Below are positions 8,338 to 17,299 of a stretch of 64,000 bases of DNA, piece by piece. Where the stretch lies: positions 62,001 to 126,000 of the forward strand of contig LNDV01000025.1 of the NCBI GenBank assembly GCA_001464765.1, in the 5' to 3' direction. The translations under genes were made by a program, and so were the position numbers. Each line of letters begins with the position of its first letter. The first letter of the stretch is position 1. Under the pieces are notes generated by a model. That model saw only the letters and a list, made by a program, of their open reading frames with translations. It was not told where the DNA came from and made no database searches. Source of the DNA: Betaproteobacteria bacterium Ga0077526 (GTDB taxonomy: Bacteria; Pseudomonadota; Gammaproteobacteria; Burkholderiales; Ga0077523).

Positions 8338-9069
8338 TCAGCGCTTCAGATCCTTGAATCCGGAGAACAGCCAGGTCCGCATACCGACCAGCAGCGTGTA
8401 CGGGTGAAGCTGCGCCTCGGGCAGATGCTGCTCCGAGAGGTGCTGCTGAGCGAAGTCCTGGCCGATCCTTCGAAGCCGTTCGACAAGCAGTTCCGCCGAG
8501 GCAGTGGTGATCTGACCGTGCACCAGCGTCAAGGTCTCACCTGCCCCGTCAAAGCCTGCGCTGAGGAACTCGTCGGACATCTGCCGACGAAAGAACGTCA
8601 TGACTGGCCCCTGAGGGCGCCACCGAAAACCTTTCGCAACGCGCAAGCGGTAGCGGTTCAGCGGCCGCAGTTCGATGATTCCCAGGCGGTCCAGCTGAGC
8701 GAAGTACTTGATGCATTCGGCTTCCGTGACCTGGTAGATCCCCACCACCTCTTCCAGCGTCCACTGCGACAGGCAACAGATCGCCAGGAGCAGAAGCTTC
8801 CTATCGGCGACAACCGCTTTCTCCTGCTCGAGGGTAAGCTCGGTCGATAGCGGCTGGGCGTCCGCGACTTTGCGCGCCAGTTCCGCGAAGTCCATCTTCA
8901 GCACCCTGAGCACTTCGTCGATCCGAGATAGCGGCATATCCGCCCGGGCGAAGACCCGCTTCACGCTGGACTCCGCCATGCCGAGACGCTCGGCAAGGAT
9001 CGCGTAGGTGATGCCGGCGGCCTTCAGCTCGGATTTCAGAACGCGCACCAAGTCCTGGGTCGTGCTCAT
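8338..9069 (-). CDS. Helix-turn-helix transcriptional regulator with long sensor-like C-terminus
   Basis: The protein has 243 residues from ATG 9069, which has GGGAG about five bases ahead; an ATG four codons upstream is also possible. Residues about 5-65 are an XRE-type DNA-binding domain: LVRVLKSELKAAGITYAILA, then ERLGMAESSVKRVFARADMP. A second helical region follows (LLLLAICCLSQWTLEEVVGI, then YQVTEAECIKYFAQLDRLGI), which looks like a second winged helix. The rest is a soluble helical domain without a known motif. Proteins of this build are common single-gene regulators in proteobacteria. A 13-bp inverted repeat 88 bases upstream may be its operator. It lies 290 bases from the DUF2145 unit, in the same direction. 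Confidence 0.75.
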   Translation of the reverse strand: MSTTQDLVRVLKSELKAAGITYAILAERLGMAESSVKRVFARADMPLSRIDEVLRVLKMDFAELARKVADAQPLSTELTLEQEKAVVADRKLLLLAICCLSQWTLEEVVGIYQVTEAECIKYFAQLDRLGIIELRPLNRYRLRVAKGFRWRPQGPVMTFFRRQMSDEFLSAGFDGAGETLTLVHGQITTASAELLVERLRRIGQDFAQQHLSEQHLPEAQLHPYTLLVGMRTWLFSGFKDLKR

Positions 9070-9843
9070 CGATGCTCCCATCCAGTATGTACACCAACAC
9101 CAGACTTGGCGTACCTCATCTTCCCGCTGGGATCGAGGTTCCAGCCTTCGCCGGGTCGAGATTCAAGGTCTGTCGCGCCAAAGCGCGAGGGACGGATTTT
9201 CGAGGAGAACTTACGGGCCATTCGCGCCCACCTTGAATCTCGCCTGTAGGGTCACCCCAGGACCCTCGCGGCGATCGATGAGTCGGCGCGACGCCGAAGT
9301 CCGACGGACGCATCAGGTATTCCTAAGTCAATGCAGTACCGACTGAATCCTCGTACCGGACCACATGCGCAGATTGGTGACGGTCTGATGCCGTGCTTTG
9401 ACCAAGCGAAGCGCTCGCGTGTGAGATCGACCCAACCGAAACTGCAGACGCGACCGACACTAGCCACCCACCGATCGAGTCATCGGGGACCATGTCTGCA
9501 GTCCTCAAGGGCTGATCGAGCCAACAACCCGGCGGAACCGTCTGAATCGAAGGCGCATTGCGCAAAGGAACCACATCACGAGACAAAAGTCGTGGTTTGG
9601 ACACGATGCCTGACTGCCTAGCTCGTCACTCGATACAACCGAGGATTCGGGAGAGAGGTAGCGCTTGATACGCCCCCCTCCTACATCATGCGGCGTGTGA
9701 TGCCAGCAGATGCGTGGTCACGCTCCAGGAACACGAGCAGTCAATTCGATTCCGGACACTTTTCGAAGAAATCTCGTATTCGTCTTAAGGAGGTGCATCT
9801 CGAAGAACCTCCCCTTACCCTAACCGGAGATCGAGTAGCGAAC
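9070..9843. other. Divergent intergenic region between two regulator genes
   Basis: No gene is supported here. The stretch separates the minus-strand regulator from the plus-strand AlpA-like gene. It contains the inverted repeat at 9157-9242 and a Shine-Dalgarno-like sequence at 9786-9795 that can pair with 9807-9817. A plus-strand frame starting at 9688 joins the AlpA-like frame, but its early part has no conserved sequence. Confidence 0.5.
9157..9242. repeat. 13-bp perfect inverted repeat, 60 bases apart
   Basis: CGAGATTCAAGGT at 9157-9169 is the exact reverse complement of ACCTTGAATCTCG at 9230-9242. The wide spacing argues against a terminator and suits a DNA-looping operator or a recombination-type site. 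It lies 88 bases upstream of the minus-strand regulator start. Confidence 0.7.
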
Positions 9844-10302
9844 ATGAGACACATGACGAAGCGCAATGAGACAAAAGAGCCGGTGGCGCTGAATGGCAAC
9901 CAAGGTAACGCCGATACCCGCCAATCTCACTCAACTGGCCAGAAGCAACGCCAGCCGGAATCTCTGTCGAGCCCACTGGGTCCTCACGTCACTGATGACC
10001 CTCAGTCGGATGTTGGAATGCAGAAGCTAGTCAGAGAAACCGCGGCGACCCGGATGATCCGTCGCCATCAACTCAGAGACATGGTCCCGCTTTCGAACAC
10101 GACAATCTACGAGATGGAACGCCGAGGATGCTTCCCCAAGCGGATCTACATCACGACCCGATGCGTGGCCTGGGACTTGAAAGAGGTTGAGGCATGGATC
10201 GAGTCTCGACGGATTACATCGACCGCGCAGGCGCCATCCACGGTCACCACGACAACTCGATCCAATCCCCATCGCCGAAAATCACGCGACGAACAGAAGT
10301 AG
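9844..10302 (+). CDS. AlpA-family excisionase/regulator with N-terminal extension
   Basis: From ATG 9844 the protein has 152 residues; usual AlpA proteins have about 70. The C-terminal half carries the family pattern: RMIRRHQLRDMVPLSNTTIY, then EMERRGCFPKRIYITTR, and AWDLKEVEAWIESRR. The N-terminal half is polar and low in complexity, so a start at ATG 10018 (94 residues) would also be sensible. Neither start has a good ribosome-binding site. AlpA proteins are MerR-like DNA-binding proteins that activate integrase or serve as excisionase in P4-type elements. In ICEclc an alpA gene heads the parA operon, but here it lies near the integrase, with which it converges. Confidence 0.75.
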   Translation: MRHMTKRNETKEPVALNGNQGNADTRQSHSTGQKQRQPESLSSPLGPHVTDDPQSDVGMQKLVRETAATRMIRRHQLRDMVPLSNTTIYEMERRGCFPKRIYITTRCVAWDLKEVEAWIESRRITSTAQAPSTVTTTTRSNPHRRKSRDEQK

Positions 10303-10379
10303 GTTGTGGTCCGCCCCGGCTTCCGGCTAGATCCCGCCCTGCGGAGTCTGACCACCGAAGACGGGCGCCGATCTTGGCG

Positions 10380-10416
10380 ACAGAGCACCGGCGTGAGGGC
10401 TGCGCCGGCGCTCTGT
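10380..10416. terminator. Hairpin between convergent alpA-like and integrase genes
   Basis: ACAGAGCACCGGCG (10380-10393) pairs with CGCCGGCGCTCTGT (10403-10416) with one mismatch and a nine-base loop. It lies in the 190-base gap between two converging genes. There is no T run on either side, so it is a structured end rather than a classic intrinsic terminator. Confidence 0.5.
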
Positions 10417-10494
10417 CCAAACAGTGATTGCCATGCTCCGCGAGGTGTGTGAACGCTAGAGCACGGACGTACTTCTGATGCTAACCCTTGCACT

Positions 10495-11751
10495 TTAGAG
10501 GGGTGCTGACGCCGTGGGTACAACGACGGCAGGCGGGTGAAGGGTTGGCGTGTGCGATCGTCCAGCGATCCAGGCATCGATCATGTCCGCCCATTCCTGC
10601 AGCATATGCCGACGCTGTTCAGCATACTCTGCCTTGTTGTAAACGCCCCTTGAAGACCGGCCGTCTGTGTGCGCCAGTGCCTTCTCGATCCAATCTCCGT
10701 TGAACCCGATTTCGTTAAGGATCGTTGATCCAGTCCGACGCAGGTCGTGGACAGTGAACGGATCGAGAGGTAGTCCGGACGCCTGAGCTCGCTCAACGCA
10801 CAACTGGGTGACGCGGTTCAGCGTCGCCTTGGAGATGCACCGGTCCGCGTCGTACCGGGACGGCAGTACGAAGCGGGACCCTCCTGCGCAAGTTCTCAAT
10901 GCGATCATGATGTCCAGCGCCTGCTGTGACAGATAGACGACGTGCGGCTTACGCCCTTTCATCCTCTCCTTCGGGATTGTCCAAACGGCTCCAGAGAAAT
11001 CCACCTCACTCCACCGCGCCTCAATGAGTTCGCTCTTTCGAACGAGCGTAAGAAGAATCAGGCGGAGCGCCAACTTGATGGTCGGAAAAGAGGCGACAGT
11101 CTCCAAGACCGAGTGCATGACCCGGATCTCAGTCGGCGAGAGTGCTCGATCTTTAGGGCGGAATGACCCAAACGAAATCGGTCGTATCTCGTCAGCGGGG
11201 TTGGGGAGCGCCTCTCCGTGAATGTTGGCGAAGGTGAAGATGAGCTTGACGATCTCGCGGATATGCAGCGCCGTTGCGGGCGCGCCGCGATCCTTAGCCT
11301 TGTTGCAGAGCGCACGCAGATCCTCCACCGAGATCTCGTGAAGACGTCTGCTTCCGAAGGCTGGTAGAACGTCACGATTGATGATGCTCTGACGCATCGA
11401 GCGGGTCGTGTCTGCCATTGGGGACTCGGCTAGCCAGCGAGCCGTGACGGTCGCGAGCGTTTCGGCTTCGCTGGCACGTTGCTTCGCGCGTTGCTTTTCC
11501 TGGCTCGGTGATCGCCCGTCAAGAACTTCTCGCTTGGCGTCGTCGAGTCGGGCTCTCGCGCGAGCCAGGGAGATGCCGTCCGCTCCGTATCTTCCGATCG
11601 TCAGGGTTTCCCGTCGTCCGTTTAGCCGGTAGTCGTATCGGAATGTGATCGTTCCGCGGGGAGACACGACAACGTACAGCCCGTCACGGTCCGAAACCTT
11701 GTAGGGCTTTTCCCGCGGTTTCAGATTGCGAATCGTCGTATCGGACAACAT
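10495..11751 (-). CDS. int: P4-type tyrosine integrase of the guaA-integrated element
   Basis: The protein has 418 residues, normal for this family. ATG 11751 has GGGAG eight bases upstream. The N-terminus (LSDTTIRNLKPREKPYKVSD) is the DUF4102 arm-binding domain. A core-binding domain follows at about 100-180, then the catalytic domain. The first Arg is in LTLVRKSELIEARW, the His-x-x-Arg box in FTVHDLRRTGSTIL, the second His in EKALAHTDGRSSRG, and the Tyr nucleophile in RGVYNKAEYAEQRR. It reads away from guaA, whose 3' end lies about 290 bases beyond its start, so that end is its likely attachment site. Repeated TTTACCGTC boxes lie between. It catalyses integration and, with an AlpA-like helper, excision. 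Confidence 0.95.
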   Translation of the reverse strand: MLSDTTIRNLKPREKPYKVSDRDGLYVVVSPRGTITFRYDYRLNGRRETLTIGRYGADGISLARARARLDDAKREVLDGRSPSQEKQRAKQRASEAETLATVTARWLAESPMADTTRSMRQSIINRDVLPAFGSRRLHEISVEDLRALCNKAKDRGAPATALHIREIVKLIFTFANIHGEALPNPADEIRPISFGSFRPKDRALSPTEIRVMHSVLETVASFPTIKLALRLILLTLVRKSELIEARWSEVDFSGAVWTIPKERMKGRKPHVVYLSQQALDIMIALRTCAGGSRFVLPSRYDADRCISKATLNRVTQLCVERAQASGLPLDPFTVHDLRRTGSTILNEIGFNGDWIEKALAHTDGRSSRGVYNKAEYAEQRRHMLQEWADMIDAWIAGRSHTPTLHPPAVVVPTASAPL

Positions 11752-11774
11752 CGGGCAGTCTCCCAGGGTAGAAA

Positions 11775-11928
11775 TTTACCGTCAGGATACCTGATGCACG
11801 ACTTCCGCTTTAAATACATGAATATATGGAAACTTTGGGAGGATTTTTACCGTCACCCCTAAGCCAGACCAAGACGGTAAAAAACTGACCGCGAAATCGA
11901 CCCAAAAACTACCGACAAATCTACCGTC
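11775..11928. repeat. Repeated TACCGTC boxes, candidate integrase arm-binding sites
   Basis: TTTACCGTC occurs at 11775-11783 and 11846-11854. Its reverse complement GACGGTAAA is at 11873-11881, and a shorter CTACCGTC is at 11921-11928; a near copy, CTACCGAC, lies at 11909-11916. All are in the 290-base gap between integrase and guaA. Phage-type integrases use such short arm repeats near the attachment core, so this is the likely role. Confidence 0.6.
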
Positions 11929-12029
11929 TGGCGCAGGTTGCTGCCACCGAACGATACCGAACGACACAGAACGTTAAATATTTGAAATATCGCAATTTAT
12001 ACCCAGGAAATGGACGTCGTTGAATGTCC

Positions 12030-12065
12030 TCGAAAGACGCCGAATTATTCCCACTCAATCGTCGC
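12030..12065. other. Element attachment junction at the 3' end of guaA (approximate)
   Basis: The guaA stop and last codons (12045-12065, including the conserved ATIEWE end) meet AT-rich element DNA on the left. The 3' end of guaA is a known integration hotspot. The exact core cannot be fixed because the second junction is outside the window; a direct repeat including TTATTCCCACTC is expected there. Confidence 0.6.
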
Positions 12066-13607
12066 CGGTGGCTTTCCGCTGATGTCGTAAACCACGCGGT
12101 TCAGCCCGCGCACTTCATTGATGATCCGATTGGAGACCGTAGCGAGCAGCGAATGCGGCAGCTCGGCCCACTGCGCCGTCATGAAGTCTTGCGTCACGAC
12201 GGCACGCAATGCGACGACATGCTCGTACGTGCGCCCATCGCCCATCACGCCGACGGAGCGCACCGGCAGGAAGACGGCGAACGCCTGTGAGGTCCGGTCG
12301 TACCAGCCGTGATTGCGAAGCTCCTCGATGAAGATGGCGTCGGCGCGACGGAGCAGATCTGCGTACTCGCGCTTTACCTCGCCCAGAATGCGCACGCCCA
12401 GTCCGGGCCCCGGGAAGGGATGGCGGTAGACCATGTCTCGCGGCAGGCCCAGCGCGACGCCGAGCTCGCGAACCTCATCCTTGAACAGTTCGCGTAATGG
12501 TTCCAGCAGCTTGAGGTGCAATGTGTCCGGCAGGCCGCCCACGTTGTGGTGCGACTTGATGTTGTGCGCCTTCTTTGTCTTGGCGCCGGCGGACTCGATG
12601 ACGTCGGGGTAGATGGTTCCCTGTGCAAGCCACTTCGCATTCGGGAGCTTCGCGGCTTCACGCTGGAACACTTCGACGAACACGCGGCCAATGATCTTGC
12701 GCTTGGCTTCGGGGTCGCTCACGCCGGCAAGCTGGTCGAGGAACTCGTCGGTGGCGTCCACGTGAATCACGCGCACGCCCAGGCTTCGCGCAAACGTGGC
12801 CATCACCTGCTCGGCCTCGTTCAGGCGCAGCAGGCCGTTGTCGACGAACACGCATGTGAGCTTGTCGCCGATGGCGCGATGGATCAGCGCGGCAGCTACG
12901 GAAGAATCCACGCCGCCGGACAGGCCGAGCAGCACTTCGTCCTCGCCCACGGTGGATCGGATGCGCCCGACGGCTTCGTCGATGTAGCCGGGCATCGTCC
13001 AGTCGTAGCCCACGGAACAGATCTCGTGAACGAAGCGCTCCAGCATCGACTTGCCCTGCAGCGTATGCGTGACCTCGGGGTGGAACTGCACCGCGTAGAA
13101 GTTGCGCGACTCGTCGGCCATCGCCGCGATGGGTGTGGACGCATTGGACCCGATGACCTTGAAGCCGGGCGGCAGCTCGGTGACCTTGTCGCCGTGGCTC
13201 ATCCAGACGTCGAGCAGGCCGTGGCCTTCGGCATTGCCGCGATCCTGGATGTCGCGGAAAAGACGCGAATGTCCGCGCGCACGAACTTCCGCATAGCCGA
13301 ACTCCCGCACGAGGCCGTTCTCAACGCGCCCGCCCAACTGCGCCGCCATGGTCTGCATGCCGTAGCAGATTCCGAGGACGGGCACGCCCAGCGCGAAGAC
13401 CGCCTCGGGGGCACGCGGCGATTCGCCTTCGGTGACCGACGCCGGCCCGCCCGAGAGGATGATGCCGCTGGGCGCGAACTCGCGCACGAAGGCATCGGTG
13501 ACGTCGAAGGGGTGGATCTCGCAGTAGACGCTGCTCTCGCGGACTCGCCGCGCGATCAGCTGGGTGTACTGGGCACCGAAATCGAGAATGAGAATCTTGG
13601 CGTGCAT
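12045..13607 (-). CDS. guaA: GMP synthase (glutamine-hydrolysing)
   Basis: The protein has 520 residues, full length. It makes GMP from XMP, glutamine and ATP in the cytosol, the last step of guanine nucleotide synthesis. The class I amidotransferase domain has [17 protein letters not shown] at the start, the nucleophile Cys in [16 protein letters not shown], and the His/Glu pair in [11 protein letters not shown]. The ATP pyrophosphatase P-loop is [16 protein letters not shown]. The C-terminal dimerisation domain ends in the conserved [11 protein letters not shown] 13607 is the family start. The gene follows guaB with a hairpin between, and its 3' end serves as the attachment site of the neighbouring element; the protein end is intact. 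Confidence 0.97.
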   Translation of the reverse strand: MHAKILILDFGAQYTQLIARRVRESSVYCEIHPFDVTDAFVREFAPSGIILSGGPASVTEGESPRAPEAVFALGVPVLGICYGMQTMAAQLGGRVENGLVREFGYAEVRARGHSRLFRDIQDRGNAEGHGLLDVWMSHGDKVTELPPGFKVIGSNASTPIAAMADESRNFYAVQFHPEVTHTLQGKSMLERFVHEICSVGYDWTMPGYIDEAVGRIRSTVGEDEVLLGLSGGVDSSVAAALIHRAIGDKLTCVFVDNGLLRLNEAEQVMATFARSLGVRVIHVDATDEFLDQLAGVSDPEAKRKIIGRVFVEVFQREAAKLPNAKWLAQGTIYPDVIESAGAKTKKAHNIKSHHNVGGLPDTLHLKLLEPLRELFKDEVRELGVALGLPRDMVYRHPFPGPGLGVRILGEVKREYADLLRRADAIFIEELRNHGWYDRTSQAFAVFLPVRSVGVMGDGRTYEHVVALRAVVTQDFMTAQWAELPHSLLATVSNRIINEVRGLNRVVYDISGKPPATIEWE

Positions 13608-13619
13608 GGGGCGCGATCG

Positions 13620-13664
13620 GAAAGACAAAACGACGCGGCCCCGACGCCTGGGCGCCGGGGCCGC
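13620..13664 (-). terminator. Terminator-like hairpin between guaB and guaA
   Basis: GCGGCCCCGACGCC (13635-13648) pairs with GGCGCCGGGGCCGC (13651-13664) with one mismatch. On the minus strand it is followed by CGTTTTGTCTTT and, about 12 bases later, the guaA start. It may be a partial terminator that lowers guaA expression relative to guaB. Confidence 0.55.
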
Positions 13665-13674
13665 CGGAGTCGAC

Positions 13675-15135
13675 TCAGTCGACGCGGTAGTTCGGGGCTT
13701 CCTTCACGATCTGCACGTCGTGCACGTGGGACTCCTTCACGCCGGCCGAGGTGATCTCGACAAACTGCGCGTGGGTCTGCACGTCCGGGATCGAAGGACA
13801 ACCGAGGTACCCCATGGAAGAGCGAAGACCACCCACCAGCTGGTGGATGACGGCGGTCACGGGGCCCTTGTAGGGCACCCGGCCCTCCACGCCTTCCGGC
13901 ACGAGCTTGTTGCTGCCCTCGGAGGAATCCTGGAAGTAGCGGTCGGACGAGCCCTGCTGCATGGCACCGAGCGAGCCCATGCCGCGATAGGACTTGTACG
14001 ACCGGCCCTGGTAGAGCTCGATCTCGCCCGGGGCTTCCTCCGTGCCGGCAAACAGACCGCCGAGCATCACGCAGTCGGCGCCGGCCGCGATGGCCTTGGC
14101 GACGTCACCGGAGTAGCGGATGCCGCCGTCGGCGATCATCGGGACACCGGTGCCGGCAAGCGCGGAAGCCACATTCTGGATGGCCGTGATCTGCGGCACG
14201 CCGACACCGGCCACGATGCGGGTCGTGCAGATGGAACCGGGGCCGATACCCACCTTGACGCCATCGGCGCCGGCATCGAGCAGGGCCCGAGCCGCCGACG
14301 CCGTGGCAATGTTGCCGCCGATGACGTCGAGATTGGGGTAGTCCTTCTTGGTCTTGTTCACGCGGTCGAGCACCGACTGCGAGTGCCCGTGCGCGGTATC
14401 CACGATGATGAGGTCGACGCCGGCTTCGACCAGGGCGGCCACGCGTTCGTCCGTGCCCTCCCCCACGCCGATGGCGGCACCGACGCGCAGGCGACCGAAC
14501 TGGTCCTTGCAGGCGTTCGGGTGTTCGGAGGACTTCAGGATGTCCTTCACGGTGATGAGACCCTTAAGGGTCATGTCACCGTTGACCACCAGGACTCGCT
14601 CCAGCCGGTAGCGGTGGAGCAGTTCCATCGCCTCTTCGAGGGTGGCGCCCTCGGGGACGGTCACCAGGCGGTCCTTGGGGGTCATGATGTTGCGGACGGG
14701 CTGGTCCAGGTTGGTCTCGAACCGGAGGTCCCGGTTCGTGACGATCCCGACGACCCGGCCGGCCTCGAGCACCGGCAGCCCGGAGATCCGGTACTGGCGG
14801 GTGAGCACCATGACGTCCCGGACGGTCATCTCGGGGGTGATGGTGATGGGGTCCTTCACCACGCCGCTTTCGAAGCGCTTGACCTTGGACACCTCCGCCG
14901 CCTGGGCGGCCGGGGTCAAGTTCTTGTGAACGATGCCGATTCCCCCTTCCTGGGCGATCGCGATCGCCAGGCGCGCCTCGGTCACCGTGTCCATGGCGGC
15001 TGAGACGATGGGGATATTGAGCTTGATGTTGCGGGAGAGCCGGGTTTCGAGTGCCACGTCCCGCGGGAGTACTGTCGAGTGCGCCGGGACGAGCAGCACG
15101 TCGTCGAAGGTCAGTGCCTTCTGGATCACTTGCAT
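13675..15135 (-). CDS. guaB: Inosine-5'-monophosphate dehydrogenase
   Basis: The protein has 486 residues, the family norm. It oxidises IMP to XMP with NAD in the cytosol, the step before GuaA. The N-terminus [20 protein letters not shown] and the core [10 protein letters not shown] and [20 protein letters not shown], with the catalytic Cys, are typical. Two CBS domains lie at about residues 95-205 ([20 protein letters not shown] starts the first). The mobile flap contains [15 protein letters not shown] 15135 has GAGGG upstream, and a perfect TATAAT at 15167-15162 gives the promoter. It is cotranscribed with guaA. Confidence 0.97.
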   Translation of the reverse strand: MQVIQKALTFDDVLLVPAHSTVLPRDVALETRLSRNIKLNIPIVSAAMDTVTEARLAIAIAQEGGIGIVHKNLTPAAQAAEVSKVKRFESGVVKDPITITPEMTVRDVMVLTRQYRISGLPVLEAGRVVGIVTNRDLRFETNLDQPVRNIMTPKDRLVTVPEGATLEEAMELLHRYRLERVLVVNGDMTLKGLITVKDILKSSEHPNACKDQFGRLRVGAAIGVGEGTDERVAALVEAGVDLIIVDTAHGHSQSVLDRVNKTKKDYPNLDVIGGNIATASAARALLDAGADGVKVGIGPGSICTTRIVAGVGVPQITAIQNVASALAGTGVPMIADGGIRYSGDVAKAIAAGADCVMLGGLFAGTEEAPGEIELYQGRSYKSYRGMGSLGAMQQGSSDRYFQDSSEGSNKLVPEGVEGRVPYKGPVTAVIHQLVGGLRSSMGYLGCPSIPDVQTHAQFVEITSAGVKESHVHDVQIVKEAPNYRVD

Positions 15136-15161
15136 GTTTGATGATCCCTCACAAAGACCGC

Positions 15162-15167
15162 ATTATA
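15162..15167 (-). promoter_or_regulatory. guaB promoter -10 box
   Basis: A perfect TATAAT on the minus strand lies 27 bases before the guaB ATG. The best -35 at 17-base spacing (TTCGTT) is weak, so the promoter may need an activator or rely on the -10. Confidence 0.55.
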
Positions 15168-15210
15168 GAGCAGCGACCCCCGTAAACGAACCGTCCGCGA
15201 GCCCGTTGGA

Positions 15211-15522
15211 ATGTCCATGACGCTCCCATACCGCTGCCTTTCGTGCTTCGGGCTGCTCGCCGCCCTGACTGCACCGCCCGTCTTCGCGGACACCGCGGCA
15301 GCCGATCGGGTGGCCGCCGCCGAGGCTGCCGTCCGCGAGGCCGAAGCCAGCCAGGCCCTGTGGACCACCGCGGCCACTCAGCTGAAGGAAGCCCGCGCGG
15401 CCCTGGCCGCCGGCAAGAAAGAAGAAGCCATTCGCCACGCGGACGAAGCCGCAGAGCTCGCCCGCCTCGGCCTTTTGCAGCGTCGACAAGGCGGCCCCGC
15501 CACGGCGGACCGCACCCCTTGA
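15211..15522 (+). CDS. Small secreted Ala-rich helical protein (DUF4398-like)
   Basis: The protein has 103 residues from ATG 15211, or 101 from ATG 15217. It starts with a signal peptide ([19 protein letters not shown]). The mature part is helical with alternating Ala, Glu and Lys ([20 protein letters not shown], then [20 protein letters not shown] and [11 protein letters not shown]). This pattern resembles DUF4398 domains, which are short TPR-like helical hairpins of envelope proteins. It lies just upstream of the DUF4124 gene on the same strand with a 16-base gap. Function unknown. Confidence 0.7.
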   Translation: MSMTLPYRCLSCFGLLAALTAPPVFADTAAADRVAAAEAAVREAEASQALWTTAATQLKEARAALAAGKKEEAIRHADEAAELARLGLLQRRQGGPATADRTP

Positions 15523-15538
15523 ACGTCCGGAGAACCCC

Positions 15539-16021
15539 ATGACCGTTGCCCGTATCCTCCTGCTCGTCCTGTCGCTCACCATCACGGCCACGGCGGAAGC
15601 CCAGATCTGCCGCTGGAAGGACGCCTCGGGGAAAGTCCACTACGCCGACTCTCCGCCCCCTGGCGTCCAGTGCGAGGGGACCGTGAAGGCGCCCCGCCCG
15701 GCCGCTGGCGCCCCGGCGGCGGCCGCACCCGGCCCTGGCGCTGCTGCAGGCGGCCCCAAGTCGTATCAGGAAAAGGAAATGGAGTTCCGCAAGCGCCGCC
15801 AGGAAAAGCAGGAGGCGGAACAGAAGGCCCAGCAGGAGAAGGAGAATGCCCAGCAGGCCAAAGCCAACTGCGAGGTAGCCCGCAACCGGGTTGCCGGCCT
15901 GCAGCGCGGCGGCCGGGTCGCGAAGTACGACGCCTCCGGGCAGATCAACTACCTCGGCGACGAGGACATCGCCCGGGAACTCGCGGACGCCCAGCGCGCC
16001 GTGAAGGACGCCTGCAAGTAA
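15539..16021 (+). CDS. DUF4124 domain-containing secreted protein
   Basis: The protein has 160 residues. A signal peptide ends in ATAEAQ. The DUF4124 domain follows at about 20-50 with ICRWKDASGKVHYADSPPPG. A Pro/Ala linker, then a charged coiled-coil segment (FRKRRQEKQEAEQKAQQEKE) and a C-terminal part with Cys in CEVARNRVAGL and at the end follow. DUF4124 proteins are common in the envelope of beta- and gammaproteobacteria and their role is unknown. A gene of this type often lies between guaB and rnfH in betaproteobacteria, as here. Confidence 0.85.
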   Translation: MTVARILLLVLSLTITATAEAQICRWKDASGKVHYADSPPPGVQCEGTVKAPRPAAGAPAAAAPGPGAAAGGPKSYQEKEMEFRKRRQEKQEAEQKAQQEKENAQQAKANCEVARNRVAGLQRGGRVAKYDASGQINYLGDEDIARELADAQRAVKDACK

Positions 16022-16028
16022 TCGGAGA

Positions 16029-16307
16029 TCAGGTCCGGGGCCGGGATACCCGGCGGCGGCGGGCTTCCTTGGGGTCGGCCACCAGGGGCCGGAGAAACTC
16101 GCAGCGGTCGCCGTCCCGGACGATCTGCCCCGGCTCCAGGACATGGCCCCAGACGCGAGGTTCGCATTCCGTCAGATCGGCATCCGGCCACAGGGCCCGA
16201 AGGTCGGCCAGGGCGATTGCGGCCAGGACTTCCGTCCCTTCCGGGACGACCATTTCCCTGATCCACTGCCTCCTAGGCAGCGCGTAGACGAACTCGATGC
16301 GCGGCAC
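16029..16307 (-). CDS. rnfH: RnfH/UPF0125 family protein
   Basis: The protein has 92 residues from GTG 16307, five bases after the ratA stop. It begins VPRIEFVYALPRRQWIREMV and continues with VPEGTEVLAAIALADL and the GQIVRDGDRCEFLRPLVADP signature, the ubiquitin-like beta-grasp fold of RnfH. Family members are small proteins of unclear role that are regularly coupled to ratA. The next gene converges eight bases away. Confidence 0.85.
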   Translation of the reverse strand: MPRIEFVYALPRRQWIREMVVPEGTEVLAAIALADLRALWPDADLTECEPRVWGHVLEPGQIVRDGDRCEFLRPLVADPKEARRRRVSRPRT

Positions 16308-16312
16308 GGCAG

Positions 16313-16750
16313 CTACCGCGGCCCGTAGACTTCCGCAGCCCGCCGCACGAAGGCGTCGACGAAACTGGCCGCGATGTGGTCGAACACCGGCCCGACGACC
16401 TTTTCCAGGATGCGGCTCGCAAACTCGTAGCGCAGCCGGAACTGCACCTTGCAGGCGTGCTCTCCCAGGGGGAGAAAGTGCCAGCTGCCGTCCAGGTTGC
16501 GGAAGGGCCCCTCGGCCAGCCGCATGTCGATGCGGGTGGGAACCTCCCGCGTGTTGTGCGTGGCGAAGCGCTGGCGTATGCCTTTGAAGTCGATGGTGAT
16601 GGCCGCGCGCTTGCTGTTTTCGTCCTGTACCTCGACGGAGGTCTCGCCGCACCACGGCAGGAAGGCCGGATAGTCCTCGACGCGGTCCACGAGGACGAAG
16701 ATCTGCTCAGCCGAGTAGTTGAGCAGGACCGAACGGTCGATTTCATGCAT
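16313..16750 (-). CDS. ratA: RatA-like START/SRPBCC domain protein (ribosome association toxin/coenzyme Q-binding family)
   Basis: The protein has 145 residues. It starts HEIDRSVLLNYSAEQIFVLV, continues DRVEDYPAFLPWCGE and ends FDHIAASFVDAFVRRAAEVY, which is the START-like fold of RatA/COQ10 proteins. In Escherichia coli RatA binds 50S subunits and blocks 70S formation; relatives help coenzyme Q function. It is the first gene of the minus-strand ratA-rnfH pair, divergent from smpB by 82 bases, an order conserved in proteobacteria. Confidence 0.92.
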   Translation of the reverse strand: MHEIDRSVLLNYSAEQIFVLVDRVEDYPAFLPWCGETSVEVQDENSKRAAITIDFKGIRQRFATHNTREVPTRIDMRLAEGPFRNLDGSWHFLPLGEHACKVQFRLRYEFASRILEKVVGPVFDHIAASFVDAFVRRAAEVYGPR

Positions 16751-16832
16751 GCATCACGCTCGCGCAGTCCGCACGGCCGCGAGGGGCCCCGACTGATAGA
16801 ATCCGCGGCCGCAGCAGGAACGCACCCAGACC

Positions 16833-17285
16833 ATGAGCATCACGCAGAACAAGAAGGCCTTTCACGACTACTTCATCGAGGAGCGCTTCGAGGCAGGCCT
16901 CGCGCTCCTGGGTTGGGAGGTGAAGTCGATCCGGTCCGGTCGCGTGCAGCTCGCGGAGTCGTACGTGATGCTGAACCGCGGCGAGGTGTTCCTCATCGGC
17001 TGTCATATCAGCCCGCTGCCCACCGCTTCGACGCACATCACGCCTGATCCCACACGAACCCGCAAGCTCCTATTGAAAGCCGAAGAGATCCGGCACCTGA
17101 TCGGCAAGGTCGAGCGCGCCGGTTACACGCTCGTTCCACTCGACCTGCATTTTACCCGCGGCCGCATCAAGATTGCCATCGGGCTCGCCAAAGGCAAGAA
17201 ACAGCACGACAAGCGGGAAGCCATCAAGGAACGCGAGTGGAAAGTGCAGCAGCAGCGCCTGCTGCGCACGAAGAACAAGGGGTAG
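16833..17285 (+). CDS. smpB: SsrA-binding protein SmpB
   Basis: The protein has 150 residues, full length. It binds tmRNA and brings it to stalled ribosomes. The family start [20 protein letters not shown], the [20 protein letters not shown] strand region and the charged tail with [16 protein letters not shown] are all present. The tail normally becomes helical in the empty mRNA channel. It is a single gene divergent from ratA. No tmRNA gene is seen nearby. Confidence 0.96.
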   Translation: MSITQNKKAFHDYFIEERFEAGLALLGWEVKSIRSGRVQLAESYVMLNRGEVFLIGCHISPLPTASTHITPDPTRTRKLLLKAEEIRHLIGKVERAGYTLVPLDLHFTRGRIKIAIGLAKGKKQHDKREAIKEREWKVQQQRLLRTKNKG

Positions 17286-17299
17286 TCCGGAAGATGCGT

